A stretch of DNA of 64,000 nt from Branchiostoma lanceolatum (GCF_035083965.1 NC_089724.1:26484974-26548973); one strand, 5' to 3'. Positions 48,217 to 58,506 are shown, counted from the stretch's first letter. Numbers and translations: made by a program. The notes: generated from the sequence alone by a model not told the origin.

Positions 48217-51200
48217 GTAGGAGACTCAAGACCCGTACAGAAACGTTTGATAGAAATATTAGGTACCAAGGATAATTTTATGTGCTTAAAGATTGCTAGC
48301 CTCTACCAGGCTCCGTGGATGGTTGGAAAAATTGTAGAAATAGGCCAAATAGGATGAAAAGTATACTAAGGGAGTCGGCTACGGAGAGAGAGTCCAAACT
48401 ATACCCCTATGGCAGACTAACTCCTCTTACATTTTTCTGTCTATTTGGCCAATTTCTACTCTTTCAAACCGCATCTGGAGCCTGGTAGAGATTAAATGAT
48501 TGCAGCGAGGGACGAAAAAGAGATGACCGAAAGATCTAATCTCTCATTACAGGTTATGAAGCCGAAAACCTTTAAAACACTTTGAAAATAAGAGGATTAC
48601 ATGTACAAGGACTTCGCTCAAGTTTGTGCTTTGTTTATGATTTGTTGTTTTACTTTCCTTCTAGATCGAATTCGTCCCGTCGGTCGTCGGTATCGTCCTT
48701 CTCATCACTGCCACCTCAGGGCGCAGGCGCAGACCCGTTCGGCGTTACTGCGCAGCTGCTGGAGTCCAGCCGTCGCCGCCGGAAGTCGTCCCACAACCGG
48801 AAACGGAGCAGCAGGCTGGGAGAACTCCAACAGTGGGCGTTCGAGACCAAGGAAGAACGAAGACTACGGGTCAGTTTGTGACTTAGCTGATTTTTATTCA
48901 AATTTATGTAAAGAGGATTGGGTTATAAGCAGTGAATGGTCAAGGAGGCATTCTCTTCTTGCTAACAAAAATATGATCAGTTCGTGTTGACCACTTGTTA
49001 AAAGAGTTATTAAATTGTGCTTAATTTGTCGCCAGTAGAGATACATTAAGTTTATGAGGCCTAAGTTTCAGATCCAACTGCACCAGATGAGCGGGAATAG
49101 AGGACCCATAAAGTCAAGAACCTCCTTTATAAAATTCAACGTTTTAGATGTAATTTGAAAGGAAAGCAGAAGTAATTTGAAGGGAAAGTAGAGAAAGAAA
49201 AAAAACGCTACATTTTTTAAAAAACAAATACGCTTAGAATTTGCAACTTGAAAGTTACACTGTAAAGTCAAGAAGGTTAAAATCATTTTATTTTTCATTT
49301 TATACCTTTTGCAGCTTCGACGTCAGCTATGGCGCGCAATGATATGTGTTCGAGTGATCTGCCGGATGCAGATAGTGATGCGTGCGTCCTGGGCCGGAAA
49401 GGATGGGGCTACAAACATCCTTTCGGAGCTACATTACTACGCCATAGAAGGAGACAATGGCTCCCTGGCTTTCGACAAGAACAAATTTTCAAGGAAAGCT
49501 TCGGTAAGAAATCGTCAAGATTTTACTTTGTGGAGGAGGGTGGTAGGCAACTCCTTGAAAAATTAGATATACGGAAAACAGAAAAATCATATGTACTTTA
49601 GAGTCACCGGAGTTGTCCATTTCCAGGTACAGCGTCGTTTGCAAATTTATCATTTGCCTCATGGAATTCATTCTCCATAGTCAGAGACACGCGTGTTTTA
49701 AGTCAAATCAAGTAACCTGGAAACATACTACACCGTAAAAACAAGTAATAATAACAGAAATTATATTCTTGTTGGACAAAAATATAGTTACACGTCTCTA
49801 CTTTTCCTCAGTCACACGTCCCTGAGTGGGCGCGGAGGATTACAGAGAAGAGCCACGAAAACAGGACGAATGCGGAGGTGCACAGGCTGTACTCCATCCT
49901 GAAACTAATCCGCGCCTTCGAGAAGTACACCTTTGACGTCAAGATGCAGCTATGTCGGCATATCTTCTACATGAAGTAAGGCCCCCATTCCATTGGACGG
50001 CGATCGCGCTGCACTCTCGCTGCGGCCTAAACCGGATTTATCTAATCCTTGATTTTGTAGTTGGAATATCATGCCAAATGTAAAAGTATGGCTGAAAAGA
50101 CATCAAAACACGTTGAAATTCGTTGAGCACTCAGTTAAATCTAAGGTCGCTGAGCGCGCGGTGGGAGCGCCGTCTAAGTGGGATTGGGGTATAAGGAAAA
50201 ATACTGTCATTAGCAAATAATTCAATCCAATTCAACCTTAGTCAATCGCGATGTTTCGTCTTCAAAAACATTAGCAGTAATCTCTGTATGTACACTTTTT
50301 CAAGATTAGCAGAGTAATGTTACAAAGGTATTCAAAATCATTCAGTATCCACGCTCCAATGGACGTGTCCACTCATCAAATTGTGATGGTAACATGAAAT
50401 CTAAAAAGGGAGAATGCATTAGATTCCAATGGATATCTGGCAATCGGTAAAAAAATACAGCTAAAGAACGCTAACTTAATATATGTGTCGTTACCTTAAT
50501 TTTTCGTCATCTTATCAACAAAACCAATCAATTATCTATCAATGAATTGCTCACTAATCGGTTATCAATTGTTCCTTGGTTGTGAGAAGTGTCGAATGGT
50601 CCTGTGACAGTGCCACATCGGGGAGGGTTTCTACTGTATCCCGTCAATAACACCAATCGATCCATTGATGAATCGGTTATTGATTGTCTCATAGTTGTGA
50701 GAAGGGTCGGCTGATCCTGCGACAGGGCCACATCGGAGAGGCGTTCTACTTCATCTTCTCCGGGTCCGTGCTGGTGAACAAGATCGAGCACGACCACCGG
50801 ACGGGCGAGCAGGTCAGCCGGACAGAGACCGTGCTGTACCCGGGGGATAGCTTCGGGGTAAGTCCAGATAATTCACTTTATCTTCACGGTAGCAAAATTT
50901 CACGGTGTAAGGAAAATTGACATTTTCACTGAACTTTAACTTCACGGTGGTGGTATATGATTTACAGAATGGATGTGTGAAGGAATCATAAATGATAACA
51001 TTTTTATTCACGGTGATAAGTTAACGGTGCAGAGGTGGCCGTGACAACAGTGAACATGAAGTTACAGTGAAAGAAACAAGAATACAGTGAAAGAAACAAG
51101 AATACAGTACGCCGCATGCTTCTAGTTCCATCCTCATCTTGAGGGTTATGGTCGCTTCCAGCATGGCCTAGATACAGTAGATAACAACTCACTTCCCCTA

Positions 51201-54200
51201 CGACCTAACAAAAGGCTATGGGACTGACAATTACATTTTCTTTCACACCGTGTTCGTGTATTGGGCGGTCATCTTTTCACTTCGAGAATAATTGATGAAA
51301 CATTGTCAATTAAAATTGAACTGATTATAATATAAAAGACAGCAAAACACACAGAACGTTAGAAAATGTTTCATGACTCATGATCGTGCTTTATGTACAT
51401 TTCTTGATGTATGCTTTATTTTTCTTTCCCGCAAACAGCCAGACCGGGCCCCGGTTTAGGACTGTAGCCCTAGCATAACTGGACACACCACATCGCATAA
51501 CATTGCATTTCATTCTTGCTACATTTCAAATGCTTACAAACCTTGGTACGAGGAATCTTACTACTTTCTTAAAACCATGGTCTGTTCAGGAGATTGCGTT
51601 GCTAAGCGACGGACGCCGACGCGCCTCTATCGTGGCGAGGGAGGGGACGGAGCTGTTCCAGGTGGATAAGGACACGTTCGTGGACACGTGCTCGGGATTC
51701 GTCATGCACGAGATGGGCGAGAAACGCCACGTCATCAGGTGACTGGGAACGAGATCTTTTAAATCGAAACATTACGCCCGCACTCTCAGTTTGAAAGTTT
51801 AGGAGGAAATATCATTCAATGTTTGCTCTATGAGCTTCAACTGGAAGGAATAGCATTTTCTTATGAGTTGTCGTGTCTGTCCAAGAAGATTCCCAGATTA
51901 GATTAGTTAAAGATTAGTTACAAAATTAGATTATCAAAGGTTAGATTACTCAAAGATCAATTATTTTTGCATCACTGTAGATATTAAATAAATTGATCTA
52001 TACTTTAAACATTTCATTTCGAAAACGAATAAAATGCCTACGTGTATTTAAGAAAAAATTAAATTAAGCGGAATAGACCCAAGTGTCTTAGTTAAGACTA
52101 TTCTACATGTTAAACATTATTTCATAATCCCTTCATTCATCATCATCATCATCCACTGGTTTTTGTTTCTTCGTCTTTCTCCACTGCGTCTTGCATCTTG
52201 TAAGGTCCCTTAGCTCCTGGAGTTTCCTTTCTGTCGTATGGGGGGTCTCGCCCTCTGTGCTTCAGATCTCCCTCCAGCATGCTGAGTAGATTGACACTTC
52301 CTTTGTGTGCTTTCATCCCTTCATTAAATACTAAGAATATCTGCTCATTAAACTGACCAACAATTCTTGCTATGTCCACAGAGACTTCCCCCTGTTTAAG
52401 GAGTGGTCCGATGACCTGCTGGAGCGGCTGTGTTTCGAGTCACAGCTGATGGACCTTACCCACGGCAGGGTGATCGACAGGGACATCAACAGGAGCGACT
52501 CTCTCTACTTCGTCATCAAGGTAATTCAACCTCAATTCATGTTCCGTACAGCAGGGGTGTCCCTGTGGTGTAGTGGTCTGCGCTTCTGTCTCTCACCACA
52601 TCTGGTTCAAATTAATTGGACCAGAAGGACTGGGGTTCAAGCCCCAGGTAGAACACCTCTGGACAAGAGGCGCATTGAGTCATACCAAAGACTTAATAAA
52701 AATGGTACATACTTCTGAAACAGTATGGAAGTTAAACACACTCCACTGCCAGTGGACTAGTCCCCTGCTGCAGTGATTGCACCACAGTGTGGCCCAGGGC
52801 TATGAAACGGAGATGGACACCGCCCTTTACATCAAGAATGGTGTGGGAGGATTTTAACTAACAGCTGATGGCATGGGGAAGGCTATGCAGGACAGGAACT
52901 TTTGGGCGGCTACAGTGGCTCTGGTGACTGTAGTAGAATGGCACCCGACATTAATCAAGTCAAATCAAAGCTTCACCAAACTGACATGTTTTAAAAGAAG
53001 TATGATAACATCCCGTACTTTGCTATCATCATCATTATTCCAGGGTATTTTCACTCCTAAGGCCAGAAGGAACCTCTCCCTTGACCGACTCGATTTGTCT
53101 TTGTCTACATCTACATTTCGGTACCCCCAAATAGCCCCTTCAGGGGCAAAGTAGGGGGAGGGGGGTTGAGGTTGTCTGGCAGTTCTTGGCCAGGTGATTA
53201 ACTAAGCTGTCTCTCCAACTTCGTACTTTGCTTGTATTTGTACTTTGCCAACTATCAAGTCATATGTCTTTTTCTGTTGTTGTCAAAATATTAGAACCGT
53301 GATTATGGAAGAGGCTAATTTTGGCTACAAACCGTCACACGCTAGCAATCTCTTTCAACGTGTTATCAAATATTTCACACCAACATACCTATAGATAAAC
53401 TTGTACTCAATTTGCACCCTAACACGGTTGTTGATCCATTACAGGGAGAGGTACAGATGCTACAAGAGTTCCGAGTTCGACCGCGGGAGGCGCCCAGCGC
53501 ACTAGACGCCGACGACGCCTGGAACTCTCCCGGTCTCCCTGCCCGTCCTCGGACCGCCGAGATCCGGGCCCGACCCGGTACGGCCCAGGTGTTCGTCAAG
53601 CAGAAACCGGTCGAGCACGGGGACGTGCTGGACGGAAACACCGTCTGCTATGCACAAGTAGGAGTGTTGGAGGCTGGCGACCATACGGTAAGGTTTTGAT
53701 AGAATAAGTTAGCTAGTTAAATTCCTCCCACACCATTATTGATGTATAGGGCGGTGCCCATCCCCGTTTCATAGCCCTGGGCCACACTGTGGTGCAATCA
53801 CTGTAGCAGGGGGCTAGTCCACTGGCAGTGAAGTGTGTTTAACTTCCATACTGTTTCAGAAGTATGTACCATTCTTATAAACTCTTTGGTATGACTCAAT
53901 GCGCCAGGTGTCCTACCTGGGGTTTGAACCCCAGTCCTTCTGGTCCAAGTAATTTGAACCAGATGTGGTGAGAGACAGAAGCGCAGACCAATACACCACA
54001 GGGACACCCCCTGGCGACCATACAGTAAGGTTTTGATAAAATAGGGAGTCCTAATTTATAGGAGGCGTAACCGTTTTTCTTGAAATACATACTTTGCAGT
54101 AAAAATAACGCGATATCTTAGGTCTGGCAATTGCTGTAAGATTCTTAGGAAAGAGCTGCTATGGGTTGATCTAGGGAAACCTATTGGTTGTTAACAAGTA

Positions 54201-57200
54201 TCAGCTTTTTTTAACCAATTTTTTCTTATAACTCTCGCCGTAGCTTGCCTTGCTAGAGGGCGGATTTCATTTTAATTTTTCTGCATTCTACATCGCACCT
54301 TTTCTATAGTATGCACAACATTTGTACCTAACTCCCCATTGCAATTTGGCCCCCATCAATCCACGACACGACAATCAGCTGATGATGAATCGGTGATCCT
54401 AGGAGCAGTTCCGTTGGGAATCAAAAACCAAGATGGAGGTCGGAAAACATTTATAAAATATGAACCATAGATTTGGGTGAAGAGTATCATCATCATCTTA
54501 GTTGCCCCCAAATGACCCCGCGAGGGGCAGTGTAGGAGGGGGGGGGGGGAGATAAGTGCGAAGAAATGAAAACTATAAAATGGGAAACTTTAAGACGGAA
54601 GAAAAACTTAACCGAAGATGACGTAGCCAAAACATCCGTTATTATCTCCATGAAAAATGGAGATATTGTTTTGGGTGTGTCTGTCTGTCTGTGTTTCCGG
54701 ACTACTCTAGTCAGCATAACTCAAGAGCCTCTTGATGGATTACAATGATATTTGGTATGTGGGCGGGTGTTGTGAAGGCGAAATTCAAGGTGGATTTTTG
54801 GCCCCTGGCATGTGACCTTGGTACTGCAGCAGAACTTCAATTTTTGTATCTTTTGACCTGGACGTGCTGTGGTCTTGATTTTTGGTAGGCAGATAGATTG
54901 TGATGTAATTAAGAGGAGGTGTAGGTTTGGAACCCCTAACAGCTTCCTCTAGTTTACAATGTAAACATTTATAATTCACCTCTCCCCTTTAAAAGCAATG
55001 GACGGCGCGGACTCGGCGGAGGAAAGACAAGCTGACGCCGCCAGGCGCCATTCTCGTCAGCCTGGGAGCAAGAGTTTTGCGCATGTCCAAAACTCAGGTC
55101 TACTACATGGCTCCTAAAGGCGTCTTGGAGACCTTCGAAAGGACGTACAGACCCAAAGAGTAAGAATTTTTATATTGATATTGATTTTTGCAGCAAATCT
55201 ATGGGTGTTGAGAAGCATCCGAATGATAAACGCACATCGATCTCAACGCTGCCATAACACAATTAACATCATAGTTGGCCAACATGAAATTAGCAGGCAT
55301 AAGAGTTAGCCTCCATTTTGCAGGCCTCCCGGGCGGCGCCGACGTTTATTTCTTGGGGGAGCGCTGATTCGTAATTTTCAACCTATGAGACGTGTGCGAC
55401 AATACGATTTCTCCAGCAAAAGAACCTGGCCCCAATAAGTTCTGCATTTACCACTAAACGTTCACGAAAAAATAGAATTGTTAAAAGATTACAAATGACA
55501 TTAATACAAAAATTGCCACCTTCGGCAAACTACTAAATACTCTAGACCTATATTTTTGCATGACGCATTTTTTGTTTATATGTGGGCGAAGAACATATTT
55601 ACCACATGCAGGATGTTCTAGCACGCAATATGTTAAACTAGGTAAAGATCACAACTCACACACGTATACGAACTCACGTGTTGTATTGACAGAACTCTGA
55701 ACTTTCTGTACAGAGTAGAAAACTACATCCGGGGTCTTGGCCCCTGGTGCCTAGTGCGCAGGTGCGTGATGCTAAAGGCCGGATAACTACTAGATAAACA
55801 CAATACATGCAAATTTATCCTGTTGCTGTTGAAGGACATATTCAAATGTCTACCCGTTGCGTTCTCTTGCATACATACAGGCCCGCCACTGAAGAGGAGT
55901 TGAACAGACAGTTTGACGCCGATCTGAGATGGGCAGACTTCAAAGCAAGGGTAAGGAGAATTACTCATCATGTAGACTTAATGACAAGGGAAGATGGATA
56001 CACAACAACTTCAAATCCAATAGCGATTGGCATCTGTCCTTAACTAGTCGTCAAGGATTCTTGTCTGAGCTGCCACGTTTAGGGGGAAGTCACTTATTTC
56101 TATGGTAAGGTTGGGCAAGCTAGATCAGGAGAAGCTAGACTGATGCACTGCACGGAAGAGAAGCAGATTCGGAGAAAAAAACTTCGCCTCAGGTCTGACT
56201 CAGCTTACAGATACGCCCTATGTGGCAGAGACTGCCATTCATGTATAGGACAGTTAAGCCATAGCCAAAGCTGTAGGGTAAGTCAAGTCAAGTCAAGTCA
56301 AAGCCTTTATTTTACTTCGAGTGCTTGTTCGGCCATGATATGGCCGCTTTTCGACAAGGTCGAAGTGAAACGGAGGGGTAGGAGTCACGGTACAAAAATA
56401 AACTTAACGAAAACTTAACGTAACCGATATCAATACAATCATAGAAAATACATCAAAATAAACGCACCATTGTGTAATAAATCAACAAGCGGACTATAGA
56501 GTATTTCGGTAATCATTGAGTGTATCGTGTACGTTGTTTTTGCCGCCATTGCTACATGTGTGTCACTCGTCCAAATCATTGACATATCTCGGGAAAACTA
56601 CGTCTTCAACATAGTACCTGATATGGCGGTGCCTTACGTAATCTGTTCCAAACAAACCATTAATCCAACACTATACAACAGTGTCGCTGTTTACCAATAA
56701 TTTTGATAGTCACAACAACAGTTATTTATCAATTTCTCTGTCAACCAACGGCCACTTACACTAGTTACAATAGGCAGCACATGTCACAGCTGATACGCCG
56801 ATACACTCATGATGCTGCGGCCAAAATAAATACTCCTGAAAAACATCGTCCTTAGCCTCCGATGCCATACACATGGGTATGAATTTATGAAGTCTAAACG
56901 CTAGGACAGGTTGATATCAATTATGATTTTACCATGATCAACATTGACTGATGGAGACCATATAAAGATATATAAAAAATGTTGGGCAATCATCAAACTG
57001 TTAAGACACATGGGTATGAATTTATGAAGTCTAAACGCTAGGACAGCTTCTGTTGTAGGAAATACTATTAAAGTTGAATAGTCAGGTTTTCAGCACCAAG
57101 GACGTGTCCCGTCTTGTTTTTCGAGAAAAAGTGAGGAAACATGTAGTACGACTGTAGAATGTTAGAAACATATATTTCCAAGCTACTTCCCTCTGTGAAC

Positions 57201-58506
57201 GATAGCTTTCGTTGTAGGAGATACTATCAAAGATGGATAGTCATGTTTTCAGCACCAAGGAGGTGTCCCAAACTGCACCATGAGATTTCGAAAAACAGAA
57301 ACATGTAGAATGTTAGAAACACATATTTTCAAGCTACCTCCCTCCCTCTGTGAACATGTTTATAAGGCACAAATTTTCATTCTCTCCTGCAATGCCCGGC
57401 GATTATACTGTCCAATCTGTTGTTTGCTGTTGCGTATTGCCTACAGACACATTTCCAAACCGGGGCTCGGCCGGGCTGTTTGCGGAAATGAAAAATAAAA
57501 GAGACTATCAATAAATATACCCACATTTTTATGCTCATTACTATCTTTTTGACGTTTTGTGTGTCTTGTTGTCTTTTATATCATACTTTCCGTTCCCGAA
57601 AACTGCCCGGCCGGGCGCTGGTTTGGAAATTTCAGCCTAGCATAAGATACAAGAACCGCCTTGGCCTGGTAGGAGAGGATGTATTCCTAGCTTCTTGTCT
57701 GACATGTTTTGCAAAGTAAGGTCTTCTCGTTGTGAACCAGGTTGTTCAAGATGTGCTGGACGAGTCTCGCGGCCAGCCTGTTGCCATGAAGCCGACCATA
57801 GAAAAAGCCACCCAGGACTACGACTACTGGCCACAGGGCACACTGCAGCTGCCCAGAAGACCTGCGACGTGTAGGGGGCGCTCGCCCATTTCTGCGGTAA
57901 GTTTGGACAAGTATCATAATGGTAAGACGCAAGGGTCTGGTGTTTTAACTAGTCCAGTCAGCGGTGAACCCATTTTTGAAATCAAAACCGTTTCTGCGGT
58001 AAGTGTGGACAAGTATTACACTCTACTGAGTGACTAGTGAGGTCAATTGTGAACCCATTTTTAGACTAGATGAAAACCTTTATAAGTAAATTTGTCTTTC
58101 AAAAAATTGTCGTCACTTTTGTACCTACTCTCAAGGAGCCTTCTTGAAATTGAAAATAACAACAAACTTAAACATGCCATGGATTGTCGAAACAAAAATC
58201 TATCGTCTCAAATGGCAGTAATGAAATCCTGCAACTTGCATAAGCAATAAAGAGAAAAAAATGTATGTCTTTCATGATTACAGATGAAATAGATTTTGCA
58301 TTTTAAATATTGGCATAAATCAAATCAGAAAATGGTTCAGTAATCTCTCATGCTCACAGGTATCTGCCGTCAACTCCGTCCCACGACTGATGTCAAGGGG
58401 CAGCACCCAGCCATCAAAAATTGTGTCGCGCAACAGCCGAAAACTACCCTCAAGGACGGACGACAAGAGCATGAAATACAGACCAACTACGGCACCTCCC
58501 AGATAA
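47813..58506 (+). CDS. CNBD2: Cyclic nucleotide-binding domain-containing protein 2 (12 exons, spliced)
   Basis: Join 47813-48216, 48665-48869, 49315-49503, 49812-49975, 50695-50857, 51590-51738, 52382-52520, 53445-53687, 54996-55159, 55881-55950, 57741-57896, 58360-58506. All introns are GT-AG and all phases agree, giving 730 codons plus stop. Residues 1-203 are a basic, Ser/Arg-rich leader absent from mammalian CNBD2; then RAMICVRVICRMQ and LAFDKNKF match the family's N-terminus. The first CNB domain (about 300-440) has GHIGEAFYFIFSGSV and a phosphate-binding cassette FGEIALLSDGRRRAS with Glu376 and an Arg retained, so cyclic nucleotide binding is plausible. A second, degenerate CNB-like unit spans about 425-620. 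In mice CNBD2 binds cAMP and is needed for sperm flagellar bending and fertility. ATG 47813 has an ACCATGG context; an extra 5' exon is possible (41640). Confidence 0.88.
48295..48492. mobile_element. Foldback MITE in CNBD2 intron 1
   Basis: GCCTCTACCAGGCTCCGTGG with GGAAAAATTGTAGAAAT on the left, and ATTTCTACTCTTTCAAACC then GGAGCCTGGTAGAG on the right. Confidence 0.85.
48665..48869 (+). CDS. CNBD2: CNBD2 exon 2
   Basis: Acceptor TTTCCTTCTAG, donor CGG|GTCAGT. Encodes SNSSRRSSVSSFSS, then RRRRKSSHNRKRSSR and ELQQWAFETKEERRLR. Strongly basic; several RRxS sites look like kinase A/C targets. Confidence 0.85.
49315..49503 (+). CDS. CNBD2: CNBD2 exon 3
   Basis: Acceptor CCTTTTGCAG, donor TCG|GTAAGA, phase 0 at both ends. 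Encodes QLWRAMICVRVICRMQ and GSLAFDKNKFSRKAS, the helical N-terminal block of the CNBD2 family. Confidence 0.88.
49812..49975 (+). CDS. CNBD2: CNBD2 exon 4
   Basis: Acceptor CTTTTCCTCAG, donor GAA|GTAAG. Encodes VHRLYSILKLIRAFEKYTF then VKMQLCRHIFYM, the helix leading into the first CNB domain. A MITE begins right after the first five intron bases. Confidence 0.88.
49981..50192. mobile_element. MITE in CNBD2 intron 4, touching the splice donor
   Basis: GCCCCCATTCCATTGGACGG begins at intron base 6. The right end GCCGTCTAAGTGGGATTGGGG closes near 50189. TAA occurs on both sides (in the donor GTAAG and in TATAAGG), consistent with a TAA target. Confidence 0.8.
50580..50643 (+). pseudogene. Decayed duplicate of CNBD2 exon 5
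   Basis: GTTGTGAGAAGTGTCGAATGG through CCACATCGGGGAGGGTTTCTAC parallels exon 5 from its first bases. In the exon 5 frame it reads CEKCRMVL then TGA. The acceptor AG has become GG, and the copy ends after about 64 bases. Intron sequence before it (AATCGGTTATNNATTGT) is duplicated too. No function expected. Confidence 0.8.
50695..50857 (+). CDS. CNBD2: CNBD2 exon 5
   Basis: Acceptor TTGTCTCATAG, donor GGG|GTAAGT. Encodes CEKGRLILRQGHIGEAFYFI, FSGSVLV and YPGDSFG, the beta-roll of the first CNB domain. A decayed copy of this exon lies 115 bases upstream. Confidence 0.92.
51325..51477. mobile_element. MITE, GGCCCGGCCGGGC family, copy 5 (partial)
   Basis: In CNBD2 intron 5. ATATAAAAGACAGCAAAACACAC core and CGCAAACAGCCAGACCGGGC, GTAGCCCTAGCATAA right terminus. 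The left terminus is missing. Confidence 0.75.
51590..51738 (+). CDS. CNBD2: CNBD2 exon 6
   Basis: Acceptor GTCTGTTCAG, donor CAG|GTGACT. Encodes EIALLSDGRRRASIVAREG, the rest of the phosphate-binding cassette, and ELFQVDKDTFVDT. Confidence 0.92.
52130..52381 (-). other. Unassigned antisense open frame in intron 6
   Basis: A 76-codon minus frame (52149-52379) holds a hydrophilic stretch, LLSMLEGDLKHRGRDPPYD and KMQDAVEKDEETKTSG, then a stop and a (TCA)n tract. It has gene-like composition, but I recognise no family, and its start overlaps the exon 7 acceptor. It may be the end of a mobile element, as the trinucleotide tail suggests. Confidence 0.25.
52382..52520 (+). CDS. CNBD2: CNBD2 exon 7
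   Basis: Acceptor TGTCCACAG, donor AAG|GTAATT. Encodes DFPLFKEWSDDLLERLCFES and DRDINRSDSLYFVIK, start of the second CNB-like unit. Confidence 0.92.
52554..52868 (+). mobile_element. tRNA-derived SINE in CNBD2 intron 7
   Basis: The head has an A box (TAGTGGTCTGCG, near 52571) and a B box (GGGGTTCAAGCCCC, near 52632). The body runs through AGTTAAACACACTCCACTGCC, GTGTGGCCCAGGGCTATGAAA and GGAGATGGACACCGCCC to AATGGTGTGGGAGGATTTTAAC. Confidence 0.8.
53445..53687 (+). CDS. CNBD2: CNBD2 exon 8
   Basis: Acceptor ATCCATTACAG, donor ACG|GTAAGG. Encodes GEVQMLQEFRVRP, a Pro/Ala-rich linker, then VFVKQKPVEHGDVLDGNTV, which matches the family's late beta-roll. Its 3' end and donor are duplicated beyond a SINE at 54011. 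Confidence 0.88.
53674..54044 (-). mobile_element. tRNA-derived SINE in CNBD2 intron 8 with long target duplication
   Basis: Same family as 52554 in reverse (53708-54010). B box TGGGGTTTGAACCCCAG near 53930, A box near 53985. It is flanked by CTGGCGACCATAC-R-GTAAGG... (53674-53707 and 54011-54044), about 34 bases with three differences. The left copy is the end of exon 8 plus its donor. Confidence 0.85.
54645..54965 (+). repeat. Dispersed repeat with TCCATGAAAAATGGAGATAT hairpin, copy 2
   Basis: In CNBD2 intron 8. Shares CAGCATAACTCAAGAGCCTC, TTGATGGATTACAATGATAT, GTGGGCGGGTGTTG and GGTACTGCAGCAGAACTTC with 36.37 kb and continues further 3'. Confidence 0.75.
54996..55159 (+). CDS. CNBD2: CNBD2 exon 9
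   Basis: Acceptor CCCTTTAAAAG, donor AAAGA|GTAAGA. Encodes LTPPGAILVSLGARVLRMSK and YYMAPKGVLETFERTYRPK. Reading through the donor meets TAA at once, so the splice is needed to continue. Confidence 0.85.
55881..55950 (+). CDS. CNBD2: CNBD2 exon 10
   Basis: Acceptor CATACATACAG, donor AGG|GTAAGG; 70 bases. Encodes PATEEELNRQFDADLRWADF, matching a conserved C-terminal block of CNBD2. Confidence 0.88.
56130..56310 (+). mobile_element. LINE C-terminal zinc-knuckle remnant in intron 10
   Basis: The frame reads YALCGRDCHSCIGQLSHSQS then C. C-x-x-CGR-x-C-x-S-x-IG-x-x-SH-x-x-x-C is the terminal motif of many invertebrate LINE ORF2 proteins; here the first Cys pair is partly lost. A (AAGTC)n tract (56280-56300) and TTTATT follow. 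Confidence 0.6.
56310..57440. repeat. Intron 10 interior with short direct repeats
   Basis: ACACATGGGTATGAATTTATGAAGTCTAAACGCTAGGACAG occurs at 56870-56910 and 57006-57046. GTTGTAGGARATACTATYAAAG with GTTTTCAGCACCAAGGA occurs near 57050 and 57211. Confidence 0.7.
57443..57642. mobile_element. MITE, GGCCCGGCCGGGC family, copy 6
   Basis: In CNBD2 intron 10. CATTTCCAAACCGGGGCTCGGCCGGGC on the left, TTGTTGTCTTTTATATCATAC core, and GCCCGGCCGGGCGCTGG with CCTAGCATA on the right. Confidence 0.85.
57741..57896 (+). CDS. CNBD2: CNBD2 exon 11
   Basis: Acceptor TTGTGAACCAG, donor GCG|GTAAGT. Encodes VVQDVLDESRGQPVAMKP and DYDYWPQGTLQLPRRP. A second donor 102 bases downstream keeps the frame open. Confidence 0.85.
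57889..58016 (+). repeat. 102-bp tandem duplication containing the exon 11 donor
   Basis: TTTCTGCGGTAAGTTTGGAC (about 57890) recurs as TTTCTGCGGTAAGTGTGGAC (57991). GTGAACCCATTTTTGAA and GTGAACCCATTTTTAG also repeat. The second GT (57999) is 102 bases after the first. Confidence 0.8.
58360..58506 (+). CDS. CNBD2: CNBD2 exon 12 (terminal)
   Basis: Acceptor CATGCTCACAG. Encodes VSAVNSVPRLMSRGS, SRNSRKLPSR and ends YRPTTAPPR with TAA at 58504-58506. A basic, Ser-rich tail. Confidence 0.8.
   Translation, partial: VSAVNSVPRLMSRGSTQPSKIVSRNSRKLPSRTDDKSMKYRPTTAPPR

Noticed and set aside
48601..48990. 129-residue frame over CNBD2 exon 2
   Set aside because: Out of phase with exons 1 and 3; the other frame joins on both sides.
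49329..49601. 90-residue plus frame over CNBD2 exon 3
   Set aside because: Different frame from the spliced product; the phase-0 frame carries the family match.
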